A stretch of 64,000 nt of DNA from Kamptonema formosum PCC 10802. Lineage in GTDB: Bacteria > Cyanobacteriota > Cyanobacteriia > Cyanobacteriales > Oscillatoriaceae. The notes beneath the pieces were generated by a model. That model had not been told where the DNA came from. It ran no database searches and saw nothing but the letters and a program-made list of their open reading frames with translations. Below, one piece after another: positions 9,010 to 18,390 of this stretch (positions are counted from its first letter, which is position 1; every line of letters starts with the position of its first letter). The translations under genes and the position numbers were made by a program. Location: positions 1,038,497 to 1,102,496 of the forward strand of contig NZ_KB235948.1 in NCBI RefSeq assembly GCF_000332335.1, given 5' to 3'.

Positions 9010-10194
9010 CTATTCTAGGGTAAAGTTAGCACCCCACAAGTCTTGAGGCAAAAAGGATCGATCCATCGGAATCGGGGCAACCGGCTCGCTGAGCGTAAAT
9101 TGGCCCGCTTCAATCCACTGCTTCAATTCCAATGCCACTTGACAGGACAGAAAAATGCTGGCCAGGGGTGCGACTCGCACCGGCTTGCCGTCAATGGCGA
9201 TCCGGCCTGTCTTGAGCTGGGCGTAGCTGACCAAACCAAAAGTGGGGCGGACGCGCCGGGGGATGGCAAAATCCACCACCGGTGCGACGAGATCCTCGTC
9301 TCGCACGGCGCATTTGGCCACAACTTCTTCGCCCAGCACCGGCAGGGGAACGCCAACGCCCAGCATCAAAGAAGGACCGTAATTTTTGAAGTAGCAACCG
9401 CGAACCCAGCGAGGGTGCATCTGCTTGGCATCGCCAATCAAGGCTAGGGTGGCAGCTGGGCCAATGGGAGTGCGATTGGGCAAGCGTTTTTGCATTGGGA
9501 AGTGCTGGGTGCCTTCCCAGGCGACGTAGCCAATCCCCCCACCCAGAAAAATCCGGCTGCCAATGCCAATGAGCTGCAATTCAGGGTCATTGAGCAACGG
9601 GGAAAGGGCACCGGTGTTGGAGTAAACAGCATTCCCCACCCCGGGTTGCAGCGGACCGAGATAGGTAAACAGGAGGCGATCGCCGCCATTGACGCCGACA
9701 ATGAAATTTTGGTACAAGTTGCGGGGATTGTACAGGTAAAATTGGTTAACTGTCTCGCGGGTGATAGTGGTTTCAAAGGATGAGCGCGGGTAACAGTCTG
9801 TTACTTGGCCAACGGCTCGCAAGTGTACGGGTTTGCCGGCAATTAAATTTTCGATGACGTGACCTCCGCCTCTGTTGTCGCGCAATTCTTCCCCGTCTGG
9901 GGATTCGCTGACTTGGGTGGCTCCGAGATACAGGTCTACCGCCCCAAAGCCAGAGTAAGCCAAGACCCCATCCAGCCAGCAGCGGCGAATTTTAATCGGC
10001 GGGTCGGTGTGGCCAAGGTTGATAATCGCTCCAGAGGATTCCATCGGCTCAAAGGTGCCGGTGGTAATTACATCAACTTCCTTGGCGGTTTGGCTGACGC
10101 CTACTTCCGCAACGCGAGCTTTCAATTCCTCGACGGTTAAAATTGCGGCACGCCCGGCGGCGATTTTGTCGTTAATTTCGGCAATGGTTCGCAT
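9010..10194 (-). CDS. DUF39 homocysteine biosynthesis protein
   Basis: Belongs to the HcyBio/DUF39 family. In anaerobic archaea and bacteria it takes part in sulfur insertion into aspartate semialdehyde to form homocysteine. The 394-residue protein runs the full family length, with motifs such as GAIINLGHTDPPIKI near residue 55, GGGHVIENLIAGK near 108 and FLGGGIGYVAWEGTQH near 215. No CBS/ferredoxin partner gene is adjacent; cyanobacteria commonly carry the DUF39 protein alone, so the electron or sulfur donor is unknown. ATG 10194 fits the family start MRTIAEINDKI. Confidence 0.85.
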   Translation of the reverse strand: MRTIAEINDKIAAGRAAILTVEELKARVAEVGVSQTAKEVDVITTGTFEPMESSGAIINLGHTDPPIKIRRCWLDGVLAYSGFGAVDLYLGATQVSESPDGEELRDNRGGGHVIENLIAGKPVHLRAVGQVTDCYPRSSFETTITRETVNQFYLYNPRNLYQNFIVGVNGGDRLLFTYLGPLQPGVGNAVYSNTGALSPLLNDPELQLIGIGSRIFLGGGIGYVAWEGTQHFPMQKRLPNRTPIGPAATLALIGDAKQMHPRWVRGCYFKNYGPSLMLGVGVPLPVLGEEVVAKCAVRDEDLVAPVVDFAIPRRVRPTFGLVSYAQLKTGRIAIDGKPVRVAPLASIFLSCQVALELKQWIEAGQFTLSEPVAPIPMDRSFLPQDLWGANFTLE

Positions 10195-10914
10195 GGGGAA
10201 CTCTTGAGTGTTGAGTGTTGAGTGTTGAGTTGTGCGCTCAATAGGTCAGCAAAATTAAACGCCTGCTGTTAAGCTGTTAGGCTTTTAATCTGTCTGTCTG
10301 CCTGCTGGGGGCATTTCCTCCAGAACGGCGTTCCCAGTCTGAGGCTGGGAGCTAGGGGATAGAGATTTCTAGTGCAAATTCAATGCGCAAAGGTTCATAT
10401 TAAGCATATAATTTACTTACTAAGCGTTAAGGGGAGAGGGAGTTTAGGTGATATCAGTATAGGAATTGAACGTTTGCCCCCAACTTACATAATAGCAAAT
10501 TAGATGCGCTTTGCTTAAAAGATTAAACCGGGCACCCTGCGCTTCCTGTGGGACATGGGGGTGCCGGTCAAACCCGGGGAGGGGCGTCAGAAGCCCAGCA
10601 GTGATGCCCCACTCCCCCCGCAATCCGCAATGCTCCTCTCTAGAGAGATTAGGGGCACTCAACCGAACAGTCTCTCACTCCAGATGGAAAGCTGGCAGGA
10701 AAGGAGGTATGTAAACCCGCCCCTAGTAGTGGCAAAGGCTATCTGTTAATCCGCCCCTACTTTTTTTTATAAAGACTCTGTTACTGCGCCAGAGCGGGTT
10801 TATTTATCTTTTGTTGATAGAGAGTCTCTCAAGGCTGGGAGGTGGGAAAGCGCTCTCGAAACTTTCCCATATTTTATCGGGATGAGATCGGCAGGCACCC
10901 TCTCAACGCTTCAA
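10195..10914. other. Intergenic region with repeats
   Basis: Holds TTGAGTG tandem units at about 10206-10232, the two-part repeat E (10269-10352) and, near 10709 and 10750, two pieces related to the ACCCGCCCCTA motif also seen at 61490. Short open frames here look non-coding. Confidence 0.6.
10269..10352. repeat. Repeat element E, copy 2
   Basis: AAGCTGTTAGGCTTTTAA followed, about 45 bases later, by the CGTTCCCAGTC/GGCTGGGAGC palindrome; matches the organisation at 1322. Confidence 0.75.
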
Positions 10915-12102
10915 TTACTGAGCGCCGGCGGCGTCATCAACTGCAGGGCGGTCGGGATGTGGCGGACTCGGTGCCGGCGGGCTGTCAGTCAGGGGTGCCG
11001 CCCCGTCAGCTCCAGCACCGAAAACCTCAGCCGCTACAGCCGGCTTGACAGCTGTGTCAGGAGCAGTTCCCCCCCATTTATCCAGCACATCTTTCACCAG
11101 CACTTCTCGCACCCAAACTTGACCGACAACAGTCAGGGGGATCGCCAGTAAAAACCCCAAAAAGCCGAAGAAAGTGGCGAAGAATACTTGGGATAGTAAG
11201 GTCAGCGCCGGCAGCAGCGACACTTGTTGCGCCATGACGTAAGGGGTCAGGAAGTTACTCTCAAACTGCTGGATCAGAACGTAGAGGATGAACACCGCAC
11301 CGGCTTTCCAAGGTGCGTCCAAAAGCGCGATGGACATGGGCAGCACCACACTCAAAGTCGGGCCAATATTGGGAATAAAGTTGAGCAATCCAGCTAAGAC
11401 TCCCTGCGCCAGTGCCGGCTGAACCCCCAAAACCGACAAGCCAATCACGCTTAAAACCGCCACAACACTCATGCTAATCAGAGCGCCGAAGATCCACCGG
11501 CCCAATGCCACCTCACACTGGTCAAGAATCCCCTCCACCCGCCGCCGGTAGAAGGAGGGAAACACCCGCACAAATGCCTTGCGGTAAGATAGGGGCTGGG
11601 CTATCAGCATCAGCATCAAAACCAGCACCAGCAGAAAATTGAGCAGAGCTCCTAGGGAACTGGAGAAAAAGGCAAACGAGCTGTTCAAGAGCTGCTTGCC
11701 CAGAGACTGGAGTTCCGGCTGGAGTTCTCTGTTCAAGTTTCTAAAATCTGGGAGATACTCCATCGCCTGGGCGGGGATAATGGTCCGAAGCTGATTGCGC
11801 CAGCGGTTGAGCAGTTCTAATACTTGAGGCAGCTTGGTTGTCGTCAGCTCGTGATACTGAGCCGCAAATGGGGGCACAATCAGCAAGAAAAAGCCCACCA
11901 GTACGGCGGCGAAAATGCTAACCGACAGCAGGACGGCCCAGGAGCGCTGCAGCCCCGACTTTCGCAGCCGTCGAGCCAGCATATTTAATGCCGTGGCCAG
12001 GACAACGGCGGAAAATACTAGCAAGAGAACTTGACGGATCTGCCATAGTATGTATAGGGAAAGAGCTAAGGCTAATAAGCCAATCCACTGACCTAGTTGC
12101 AC
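10915..12102 (-). CDS. AI-2E transporter (DUF20/PerM) family membrane protein
   Basis: A polytopic permease-like protein of 395 residues. Paired N-terminal helices, a periplasmic helical segment (about 85-150), then C-terminal helices carrying the family landmark LAGLLNFIPNIGPTLSVVLP near residue 235. The family includes AI-2 and Na+/H+ exporters, so the substrate here is open. The C-terminal ~45 residues are a Pro/Ala/Asp-rich extension outside the family core. The start is GTG 12102, with AAGGAG about 10 bases upstream. Confidence 0.85.
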   Translation of the reverse strand: MQLGQWIGLLALALSLYILWQIRQVLLLVFSAVVLATALNMLARRLRKSGLQRSWAVLLSVSIFAAVLVGFFLLIVPPFAAQYHELTTTKLPQVLELLNRWRNQLRTIIPAQAMEYLPDFRNLNRELQPELQSLGKQLLNSSFAFFSSSLGALLNFLLVLVLMLMLIAQPLSYRKAFVRVFPSFYRRRVEGILDQCEVALGRWIFGALISMSVVAVLSVIGLSVLGVQPALAQGVLAGLLNFIPNIGPTLSVVLPMSIALLDAPWKAGAVFILYVLIQQFESNFLTPYVMAQQVSLLPALTLLSQVFFATFFGFLGFLLAIPLTVVGQVWVREVLVKDVLDKWGGTAPDTAVKPAVAAEVFGAGADGAAPLTDSPPAPSPPHPDRPAVDDAAGAQ

Positions 12103-12196
12103 GGTGCTGACTCCTTTTCATCTAGGGGCTGGGGGGGGGAAAGTAAAAACTAAAAAGTCAAGTTGTGTGTTGGCGTGCCTTTTAGCTGATTGGGCT

Positions 12197-12385
12197 TCAC
12201 CCTGGCGCTGCGGCAGACCGCCAGCAAAGGGCGGCGGCTACGATCGCCGGCAAAAGGAACACCCCGATCAGGGCGCTGGCGGGGGTGGCGGGAATGGACA
12301 GGGTGGGGCCTCCGTACTTGAGCAAAACAGAAACAGCAGTGGAGGCGAGCAGCACTTTGAGAAGGAATTGGGCATTGCTATTCAT
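12197..12385 (-). CDS. Small hydrophobic protein, cyanobacterial
   Basis: A 62-residue protein with two hydrophobic segments (FLLKVLLASTAVSVLL and SALIGVFLLPAIVAAAL) joined by a short loop containing KYGGP and IPATPAS. The frame is open for another 56 codons upstream, but those residues look non-coding, so ATG 12385 is preferred although no clear ribosome site precedes it. Small two-helix proteins of this form are widespread in cyanobacteria; function unknown. Confidence 0.6.
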   Translation of the reverse strand: MNSNAQFLLKVLLASTAVSVLLKYGGPTLSIPATPASALIGVFLLPAIVAAALCWRSAAAPG

Positions 12386-12720
12386 AGCAGCGGGTTGATG
12401 GGGAGAGAGTGGGCACAGGAACATTGCATCATTCATCGGAGGCAGGTTCGCCGGAGGGGCGCGCCAATTTTTCTCATGGTAAAGACCGCTCAGGCGCGCT
12501 CCTGTTAAATTCCATACAATCACCATAGGGCGATAAATCTCAACTCCTATCACGAGTTTAAGCGCTCCCTTGCCGGCTTGGGCATTCGAGAGATCGCCCC
12601 CACGAAAAGGTGGCGGTTCGGCTCGCCCTCGCTCGCCCGCAAGCCCCGCCTACTGCCGTGTGGGGTTGCTCTGCCCCAGTGCCTGAAGTTTGACAGCCGA
12701 GCATGGAGGGTCTATTTATT
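12386..12720. other. Intergenic, nothing recognised
   Basis: About 335 bases with no repeat family member or clear gene. It must contain the divergent promoters for the small membrane protein and ftsH. Confidence 0.4.
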
Positions 12721-14670
12721 ATGCCTGTAGATACCAATAACAGCCGCCGCCTCAAACCGCCTGAACCGAGGCAGTTTGGGGGCAGTATACTGATTCTGCT
12801 CGCAACGCTGCTGATGCTGAACCTGCTGCTTCCAGGGGTGAGCCCCCGGTATCGCGAGGTTCCCTACAGCGAATTTATCAATCAGGTAGAAGCTGGGAAG
12901 GTGGCGCGGGCGCTTGTCGGTCCAGAGCTGATTAAGTACGAGCTTAAATCTGACCCGGGTGAAGGCACCGGCAAGCCGTCAGACCAGTCGGCTAGGGTGT
13001 ATACCACCAGGCCGGTGGCCATTGATTTGGAACTGCCGAAGATTTTGCGCCAGCACGATGTGGAGTTTCGGGCGGCGTCTCCGGACAGTCTTGTCTGGTT
13101 GTGGACTTTACTCAGCTGGGTCGCGCCGCCACTGATTTTCTTTGGCATCTGGGGCTGGCTGCTCAGCCGCTCTCAGGGGGGTGGGCCGGCGGCGCTGACG
13201 GTGGGCAAGAGCAAGGCTCGCATCTATTCCGAAGGCAGCACCGGCGTCCGCTTTGACGATGTTGCCGGTGTGGATGAGGCGAAGGCTGAACTGCAAGAAA
13301 TTGTGGATTTTTTGAAAAATGCGGCTAAATACACCCGTTTGGGCGCGAAAATCCCCAAGGGGGTGGTGTTGGTCGGGCCACCGGGCACCGGCAAGACGAT
13401 GCTGGCAAAAGCAATTGCCGGTGAGGCGGGGGTTCCTTTCTTCAGCATCTCTGGGTCGGAGTTTATTGAGCTATTTGTGGGTGTTGGGGCGTCGCGGGTG
13501 CGGGACTTGTTCGTGCAAGCGAAGCAGCAGGCTCCCTGTATTGTGTTTATTGACGAGTTGGACGCTTTGGGCAAATCTAGAGGTGCCGGTCCCCTGCTGG
13601 GGGGCAACGATGAGCGGGAGCAAACCCTCAACCAGTTGCTGACGGAGATGGATGGGTTTGACGGCAACACCGGCGTGATTATTATCGCGGCGACGAACCG
13701 CCCAGAGGTGCTGGACCCGGCGCTGCTGCGTCCGGGGCGGTTTGACCGGCGGGTGCTGGTGGACCGCCCGGATAAGATTGGGCGGGAGGCAATTTTGAAT
13801 GTGCACGCTAGAAATGTTAAGCTGGCGGCGGATGTGGATTTGGGGGCGCTGGCGGCTCGCACTCCCGGGTTTGCCGGTGCGGATTTGGCAAATTTGGTGA
13901 ATGAAGCGGCGCTGATGGCGGCGCGCAAGAATCAAGACGCGGTGAGGATGGCTGATTTTAATGAGGCGATTGAGCGGGTTGTGGCGGGTTTGGAGAAGAA
14001 ATCCCGCGTGCTCAATGAGGTTGAGAAAAAGACGGTGGCCTATCATGAAGTGGGGCACGCGATTGTGGCGGCGCTGATGCCGGGTGCCGGCAGGGTGGAG
14101 AAGATTTCTATCGTGCCTCGGGGTGCCGGGGCGCTGGGTTACACCCTGCAGCTGCCGGAGGAAGACCGGTTTTTGATGGTGGAGGATGAGATTCGGGGCA
14201 GGATTGCTACACTGTTGGGTGGCCGGTCGGCTGAGGAGTTGGTGTTCGGCAAGGTGTCTACCGGCGCGAGTGATGATATCCAGAAGGCGACTGATTTGGC
14301 TGAGCGTTCTGTTACTCTTTATGGAATGAGTGATGAACTCGGGCCGGTGGCGTTTGAGAAGATTGAGCAGCAGTTTCTGGAGGGATTGACGAATCCCCGC
14401 AGGCCGGTGAGTCCCAAGATTGCTGAGGAGATTGACCGGGAGGTTAAGTTGATTATCGATGGGGCGCATCACATGGCGCTGTCTGTGCTGGTTGAGAACC
14501 GGCAGCTGTTGGAGGAAACGGCTCAAATGCTGTTGCAGCAGGAGGTTTTGGAAGGGGAGAAATTGCGGGAGTTCCTGAAGCGGGGGTCCGTGCCAGTGGA
14601 TATGGAGCAATGGTTGCGCACCGGCAAGTTCCCCGAAGGGATAGTGTGGATGCAGACAACTTTGACTTGA
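12721..14670 (+). CDS. ftsH: ATP-dependent zinc metalloprotease FtsH
   Basis: A membrane AAA+ protease that degrades damaged membrane proteins (in cyanobacteria including photosystem II D1) and regulatory proteins. The 649-residue protein has two N-terminal transmembrane helices (about residues 20-39 and 124-148), Walker A GPPGTGKT (219-226), Walker [11 protein letters not shown], the second region of homology [18 protein letters not shown], and a zinc site HEVGH (442-446). The zinc site has Val instead of the usual Ala of HEAGH, a conservative change. ATG 12721 has GGAGG about 11 bases upstream. Its sequence style resembles the FtsH1 type rather than the thylakoid FtsH2/FtsH3 pair, but the paralogue assignment is tentative. 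Confidence 0.95.
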   Translation: MPVDTNNSRRLKPPEPRQFGGSILILLATLLMLNLLLPGVSPRYREVPYSEFINQVEAGKVARALVGPELIKYELKSDPGEGTGKPSDQSARVYTTRPVAIDLELPKILRQHDVEFRAASPDSLVWLWTLLSWVAPPLIFFGIWGWLLSRSQGGGPAALTVGKSKARIYSEGSTGVRFDDVAGVDEAKAELQEIVDFLKNAAKYTRLGAKIPKGVVLVGPPGTGKTMLAKAIAGEAGVPFFSISGSEFIELFVGVGASRVRDLFVQAKQQAPCIVFIDELDALGKSRGAGPLLGGNDEREQTLNQLLTEMDGFDGNTGVIIIAATNRPEVLDPALLRPGRFDRRVLVDRPDKIGREAILNVHARNVKLAADVDLGALAARTPGFAGADLANLVNEAALMAARKNQDAVRMADFNEAIERVVAGLEKKSRVLNEVEKKTVAYHEVGHAIVAALMPGAGRVEKISIVPRGAGALGYTLQLPEEDRFLMVEDEIRGRIATLLGGRSAEELVFGKVSTGASDDIQKATDLAERSVTLYGMSDELGPVAFEKIEQQFLEGLTNPRRPVSPKIAEEIDREVKLIIDGAHHMALSVLVENRQLLEETAQMLLQQEVLEGEKLREFLKRGSVPVDMEQWLRTGKFPEGIVWMQTTLT

Positions 14671-14694
14671 TGAGCGACTGTTCTGTGAGATGGG

Positions 14695-14782
14695 ATAGAT
14701 CGAGACGAGATAAATCGCGTCTCTACAAGAAGGCGCGATTTATCAGAGGCGATAAATCGCGTCTCTACAAGAGAGAGAGATA
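14695..14782. repeat. GATAAATCGCGTCTCTAC repeat pair
   Basis: Two direct copies of the unit GATAAATCGCGTCTCTAC and an inverted GCGCGATTTATC lie between ftsH and purU, allowing alternative hairpins. This type of repeat is common between cyanobacterial genes. Confidence 0.7.
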
Positions 14783-14821
14783 CACTGCAATAATAATTTG
14801 AGTTAATCAAACGGAAGTAAG

Positions 14822-15676
14822 ATGACCAGCCCTACTGCAACACTGCTTGTTTCTTGCCCCGACCAGCGGGGACTTGTGGCAAAACTTGCTAATTTCATCT
14901 ATTCCCACAATGGGAATATTATTCATGCTGACCACCACACGGATTTTGCGGCTGGGCTGTTTCTCAGCCGGCTGGAGTGGCAGCTGGAGGGGTTCAATTT
15001 TGCCCGCGAGGAGATCGCACCGGCATTTGCGGAGATGGCGGAACCGCTGCAAGCGACTTGGGAGTTGCATTTTTCGGATGCGGTGCCGCACATTGCCATT
15101 TGGGTGAGCCGGCAGGACCACTGTCTGCTGGATTTGATTTGGCGTCAGCGAGCTAAGGAGTTCTCGGCTGAGATTCCGCTGATTGTCAGCAATCATAAGA
15201 ATCTTAAGGATGTGGCGGAGCAATTTGGTGCGAACTTCTACCACATTCCGATGACCAAAGAGAATAAACTAGAGCAGGAGGCGAAACAGTTAGAGCTGCT
15301 GCGGCAGTACAAGATTGATTTGCTGGTGCTGGCGAAATACATGCAGATCGTTACGGCTGATTTTATAGCACATTTTCCGCGAATTATCAATATTCACCAT
15401 TCGTTTTTGCCGGCTTTTCCGGGGGCGAATCCTTACGAGAGGGCGTATGAGCGGGGGGTGAAGATTATTGGGGCGACGGCGCATTATGCGACGCCGGAAT
15501 TGGATGCCGGTCCGATTATTGAGCAGGATGTGGTGCGGGTGAGTCACCGGGATGAGGTGGGGGATTTGATTCGCAAGGGGAAGGATTTGGAGCGGGTTGT
15601 TTTGGCGAGGGCGGTGCGGTTGCACTTGCAGAATCGCGTGTTGGTTTATGGGAATAAGACGGTGGTGTTTGGGTGA
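14822..15676 (+). CDS. purU: Formyltetrahydrofolate deformylase
   Basis: Hydrolyses 10-formyl-THF to THF and formate, balancing one-carbon pools and supplying formate for purine synthesis. The 284-residue protein has the expected N-terminal ACT regulatory domain (about 1-85) and a C-terminal formyltransferase-like domain. The signature INIHHSFLPAFPGANPYERA (catalytic His in HHSFLP) and the downstream GATAHYATPELDAGPII with its catalytic Asp are both intact. Start ATG 14822. No operon partner is evident. Confidence 0.95.
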   Translation: MTSPTATLLVSCPDQRGLVAKLANFIYSHNGNIIHADHHTDFAAGLFLSRLEWQLEGFNFAREEIAPAFAEMAEPLQATWELHFSDAVPHIAIWVSRQDHCLLDLIWRQRAKEFSAEIPLIVSNHKNLKDVAEQFGANFYHIPMTKENKLEQEAKQLELLRQYKIDLLVLAKYMQIVTADFIAHFPRIINIHHSFLPAFPGANPYERAYERGVKIIGATAHYATPELDAGPIIEQDVVRVSHRDEVGDLIRKGKDLERVVLARAVRLHLQNRVLVYGNKTVVFG

Positions 15677-15785
15677 GGTTGTCTGGGGGAGTGCCGGTGG
15701 GTGAGTGCCGGCGAGATGGCACAGGCGAGACGCCTGTGCTACGGGGTTTGGGGGGAGGGGTGGGGTGCCGGTGGGTGGAGGGGAT

Positions 15786-16733
15786 TTAAAAGATATCTGC
15801 CATGTAGTTGGAGACACCTTGGCTCCCCTCACCGTATTGGGTGATGAACTCATCTTTTATCCTGCCCACACATGCCTCTATGGCGTCAGTAATAGAATGC
15901 TGTTGCAAAACTTTGGCGGCTGAGTTGCGCAGGATTTCAAACAGCTGAGAGCTATAGTCCGGATCTTCGCTTAAAAAGTCCCAGAGTTCCCGTCCTATCA
16001 ACGTTCTCATCTCCCAGTCAGGTAACAGTTGCTTCAGCAGGCCAATTGTTACAGTTACGTTAGTTCTTTTTCCATAAGTGATTCCTATATAAGCCCTGTC
16101 TCCAGCGCTGATTTTCTCTTCAATCTTCTCAGCCCAGTACACTATCTGGTCTTTATCCATGTTGTTTGGGCCACTTTTAATTTGAAGCCAGCATCGCTCA
16201 CCCGTAGGAGCCGTCTTAATTAAGTCCCATCCTGAATTTTTCGGGCCATTTTCGACTGTTTCTGAACTAGAAAGGAGGATATCTTGGATAAAAAATCCCA
16301 TTGATGTGACGATAGACCTGGTGGTTGCCATATAAACGTTAAGTCGGACCACCTCTTCTGGGGTGTCCAGGTTTAGCGCTCTGATTAAGAATGGGTTGGG
16401 ATTAATCTTTTCCAGGGTTAAGATTCTCAGCATTGCCAGCTGCCTCCTCGTGAAATCCCGACTGATACAGGCTAAGAAGTTCTCAGCGACTGTGAGGTCT
16501 GGCGAAATATTACCGGAAGCTTTAAAAGCTAAGATGCGCGAAATTTCATCATCAGTCAGTTTGAGTATCCTTTTTCCAGCGATACTCCTGATGTTCGTGA
16601 GGTTTTCCACTTCAAGATTAAAGAATTCTTCTATATCGGCAAATTGGTAAGCAAGAGACCGAGCTTTGCTCCTGGTAAGGCCAACCTCTTTTTCCAAAAC
16701 GAAGGCCAACATATCATGAAGTTGTTCTGACAC
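15786..16733 (-). CDS. Type II restriction endonuclease (PD-(D/E)XK-like)
   Basis: Predicted site-specific DNA endonuclease paired with the cytosine methyltransferase at 16804. The 315-residue protein has an N-terminal helical region with a helix-hairpin-helix-like stretch (NLTNIRSIAGKRIL, about residues 45-58). A nuclease core follows: GWDLI, then about 14 residues on, WLQIKSG, reading as the D...(Q)xK active site with Gln in place of the usual Glu/Asp. It could belong to the PmeII-like group, which I cannot confirm. The recognition site is unknown. It lies 70 bases downstream of the methyltransferase on the same strand, so it is probably one transcription unit with methylase first. Confidence 0.75.
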   Translation of the reverse strand: MSEQLHDMLAFVLEKEVGLTRSKARSLAYQFADIEEFFNLEVENLTNIRSIAGKRILKLTDDEISRILAFKASGNISPDLTVAENFLACISRDFTRRQLAMLRILTLEKINPNPFLIRALNLDTPEEVVRLNVYMATTRSIVTSMGFFIQDILLSSSETVENGPKNSGWDLIKTAPTGERCWLQIKSGPNNMDKDQIVYWAEKIEEKISAGDRAYIGITYGKRTNVTVTIGLLKQLLPDWEMRTLIGRELWDFLSEDPDYSSQLFEILRNSAAKVLQQHSITDAIEACVGRIKDEFITQYGEGSQGVSNYMADIF

Positions 16734-16803
16734 CGCCTAGACTCCCATTCAAGTTTGAAGCCAATACAAGGTACTGGCTCATGTAGCTCCACTTTACAGC
16801 ATG

Positions 16804-17979
16804 TCATAACTTGAAGAGTGAGAGTTGCTCAAACATCTCTCGCCCTCTCGCCCTCTCGCCCCTCACCCACCGGCACACATATTCCCCAATCTCATGAGCC
16901 AAAAGCACCGGCACCGCATTCCCAATCTGCCGGTACTTGGAAGCTGTCCCCCCATAAAACACCCAATCATCCGGAAACGTCTGCACCCTCGCGCACTCCC
17001 TCACACTCAGCGGGCGCAACTCTTCCGGGTGGCACATATCTGTGGCTTTCTGGTGCGGGCTTGTCGTGACAGTAGGTGCCGGCTTGTCCCACGACAGCCG
17101 CCGGTAAAAGCCAACCTTGCCGCCTCCAGATTTATAAGCGCCTCCCATCGCTTCTGCTTTCATATTTTCCGGCAGATGCCTCCAGTTTTGACCGGCTTTC
17201 AACAAGCGCAGGTATTTCAACCGGCTCTCTGAATAAGGGACGCACTGTGGCTGGGGGTCATTTAACCCTGCGATAGCATCTCTGAATGTGCGCCATTTCG
17301 GCAGCCCACCGGCACCCGTTTCGCTGTGAGTCGGGAGCGGGAGACTAACGGATTCACCCTCTCTCGAACCGATAAATATCACTCGCTCCCTCGTTTGCGG
17401 CACCCCGTAATCAGCGGCATTCAGCAAACCGTAAACCACCTCATACCCGATGCGCTTCATCTCTGCCAAAACGGCACGCAGCGCCGCACCGGCAATCTCA
17501 TCCGCTGCTAGCGGATATCCCCCCACGCGCTCGCGGTGGGGGCGGTGCCGGACCGGCGCGGAAAGCAGCCCCCTGACATTTTCCATTATAAAGAATCGCG
17601 GCTGAATTTCTTCAACCATGCGGATAAAATCCACAAACAAACTGCCGCGCGGGTCCATAACTGAGCCCCGCTTGCCGGCTGTGCTGAAAGGCTGGCAGGG
17701 GGGTCCGCCTGTCACCAAATCTACCTCACCGGCACGCAGGGATCTCCCGATATCTAGAACACGCCCCCCTTCCTCAAGTACAGTCTGGGCGCTGACACAG
17801 CGGATGTCTCTCGGCACAGCACTTTCTGCAAGATAGGGGCGGTTGAGAGCGATGGTTTTTGCAGCGTCAGCATCCAGTTCCACCACGCTGACTGTGTGGA
17901 AACCGGCTCGCTCCATGCCGAGGTCTAAACCGCCGGCTCCCGAAAATAGACTGACAGATATGAGCTTGTCGTTAATCAC
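16804..17979 (-). CDS. DNA (cytosine-5)-methyltransferase
   Basis: Methylates cytosine C5 in a specific DNA site, protecting it from the adjacent endonuclease. All main motifs are present: I FSGAGGLDLG, IV PPCQPFS (catalytic Cys), VI ENVRGL, VIII QTRERVIF, IX RECARVQTFPDDW and X QIGNAVP. The target-recognition region lies between VIII and IX. The frame is open to 18084, but the extra residues come from an AT-rich AAATCC-type repeat, so GTG 17979 (MINDKLISVSLFSGAGG) is the better start. Product about 391 residues. Methylase first, nuclease second is a usual type II order. Confidence 0.92.
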   Translation of the reverse strand: MINDKLISVSLFSGAGGLDLGMERAGFHTVSVVELDADAAKTIALNRPYLAESAVPRDIRCVSAQTVLEEGGRVLDIGRSLRAGEVDLVTGGPPCQPFSTAGKRGSVMDPRGSLFVDFIRMVEEIQPRFFIMENVRGLLSAPVRHRPHRERVGGYPLAADEIAGAALRAVLAEMKRIGYEVVYGLLNAADYGVPQTRERVIFIGSREGESVSLPLPTHSETGAGGLPKWRTFRDAIAGLNDPQPQCVPYSESRLKYLRLLKAGQNWRHLPENMKAEAMGGAYKSGGGKVGFYRRLSWDKPAPTVTTSPHQKATDMCHPEELRPLSVRECARVQTFPDDWVFYGGTASKYRQIGNAVPVLLAHEIGEYVCRWVRGERARGREMFEQLSLFKL

Positions 17980-18069
17980 AGCTGTTCTAGGAATTTTGGA
18001 TTTTTGATTTTTGATTTTGGATTGATAAAGGCGGCAGTATAAGCTTTTTAAGCGCCTGGAGAAAACTCT

Positions 18070-18201
18070 TATAGCACTAGCCACTTAGATTAGGACGTAG
18101 GACAGGCGTCTCGCCTGTCCCAGAGACTTTGAGGCTCGGCGGACGCCGTACCAACGCCTATACTTCGTATCCGAGTGTCCTAAACTGACTGTCTATTGCT
18201 A
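18070..18201. mobile_element. MITE-like element D, copy 1
   Basis: Left end TATAGCACTAG...GATTAGGAC, a core palindrome GGACAGGCGTCTCGCCTGTCC, and right end GTCCTAAACTGACTGTC then TATTGCTA. The ends are imperfect inverted repeats. No coding capacity. Other copies are at 51113, 55963 and 61371. Confidence 0.75.
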
Positions 18202-18261
18202 AATCTATCCCAACTTGCTATTATATTATATAGCGGTTCTCAGATAGATGAACTCTGGCCC

Positions 18262-18294
18262 AGAAACCCGGTTTCTTTAAGAAACCGGGTTTCT
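18262..18294. repeat. AGAAACCCGG hairpin repeat
   Basis: Perfect arms AGAAACCCGGTTTCTT and AAGAAACCGGGTTTCT around one T. Sits about 95 bases beyond the stop of mrdA. Confidence 0.85.
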
Positions 18295-18390
18295 CAGTAC
18301 CTCACTAATACTGCAATTATCTAGCGCTGGGTATTCGTGGGATGAACCCCACTTGGGGTTCATCCAACCGGCTGTGCAACGCCGGTGAAT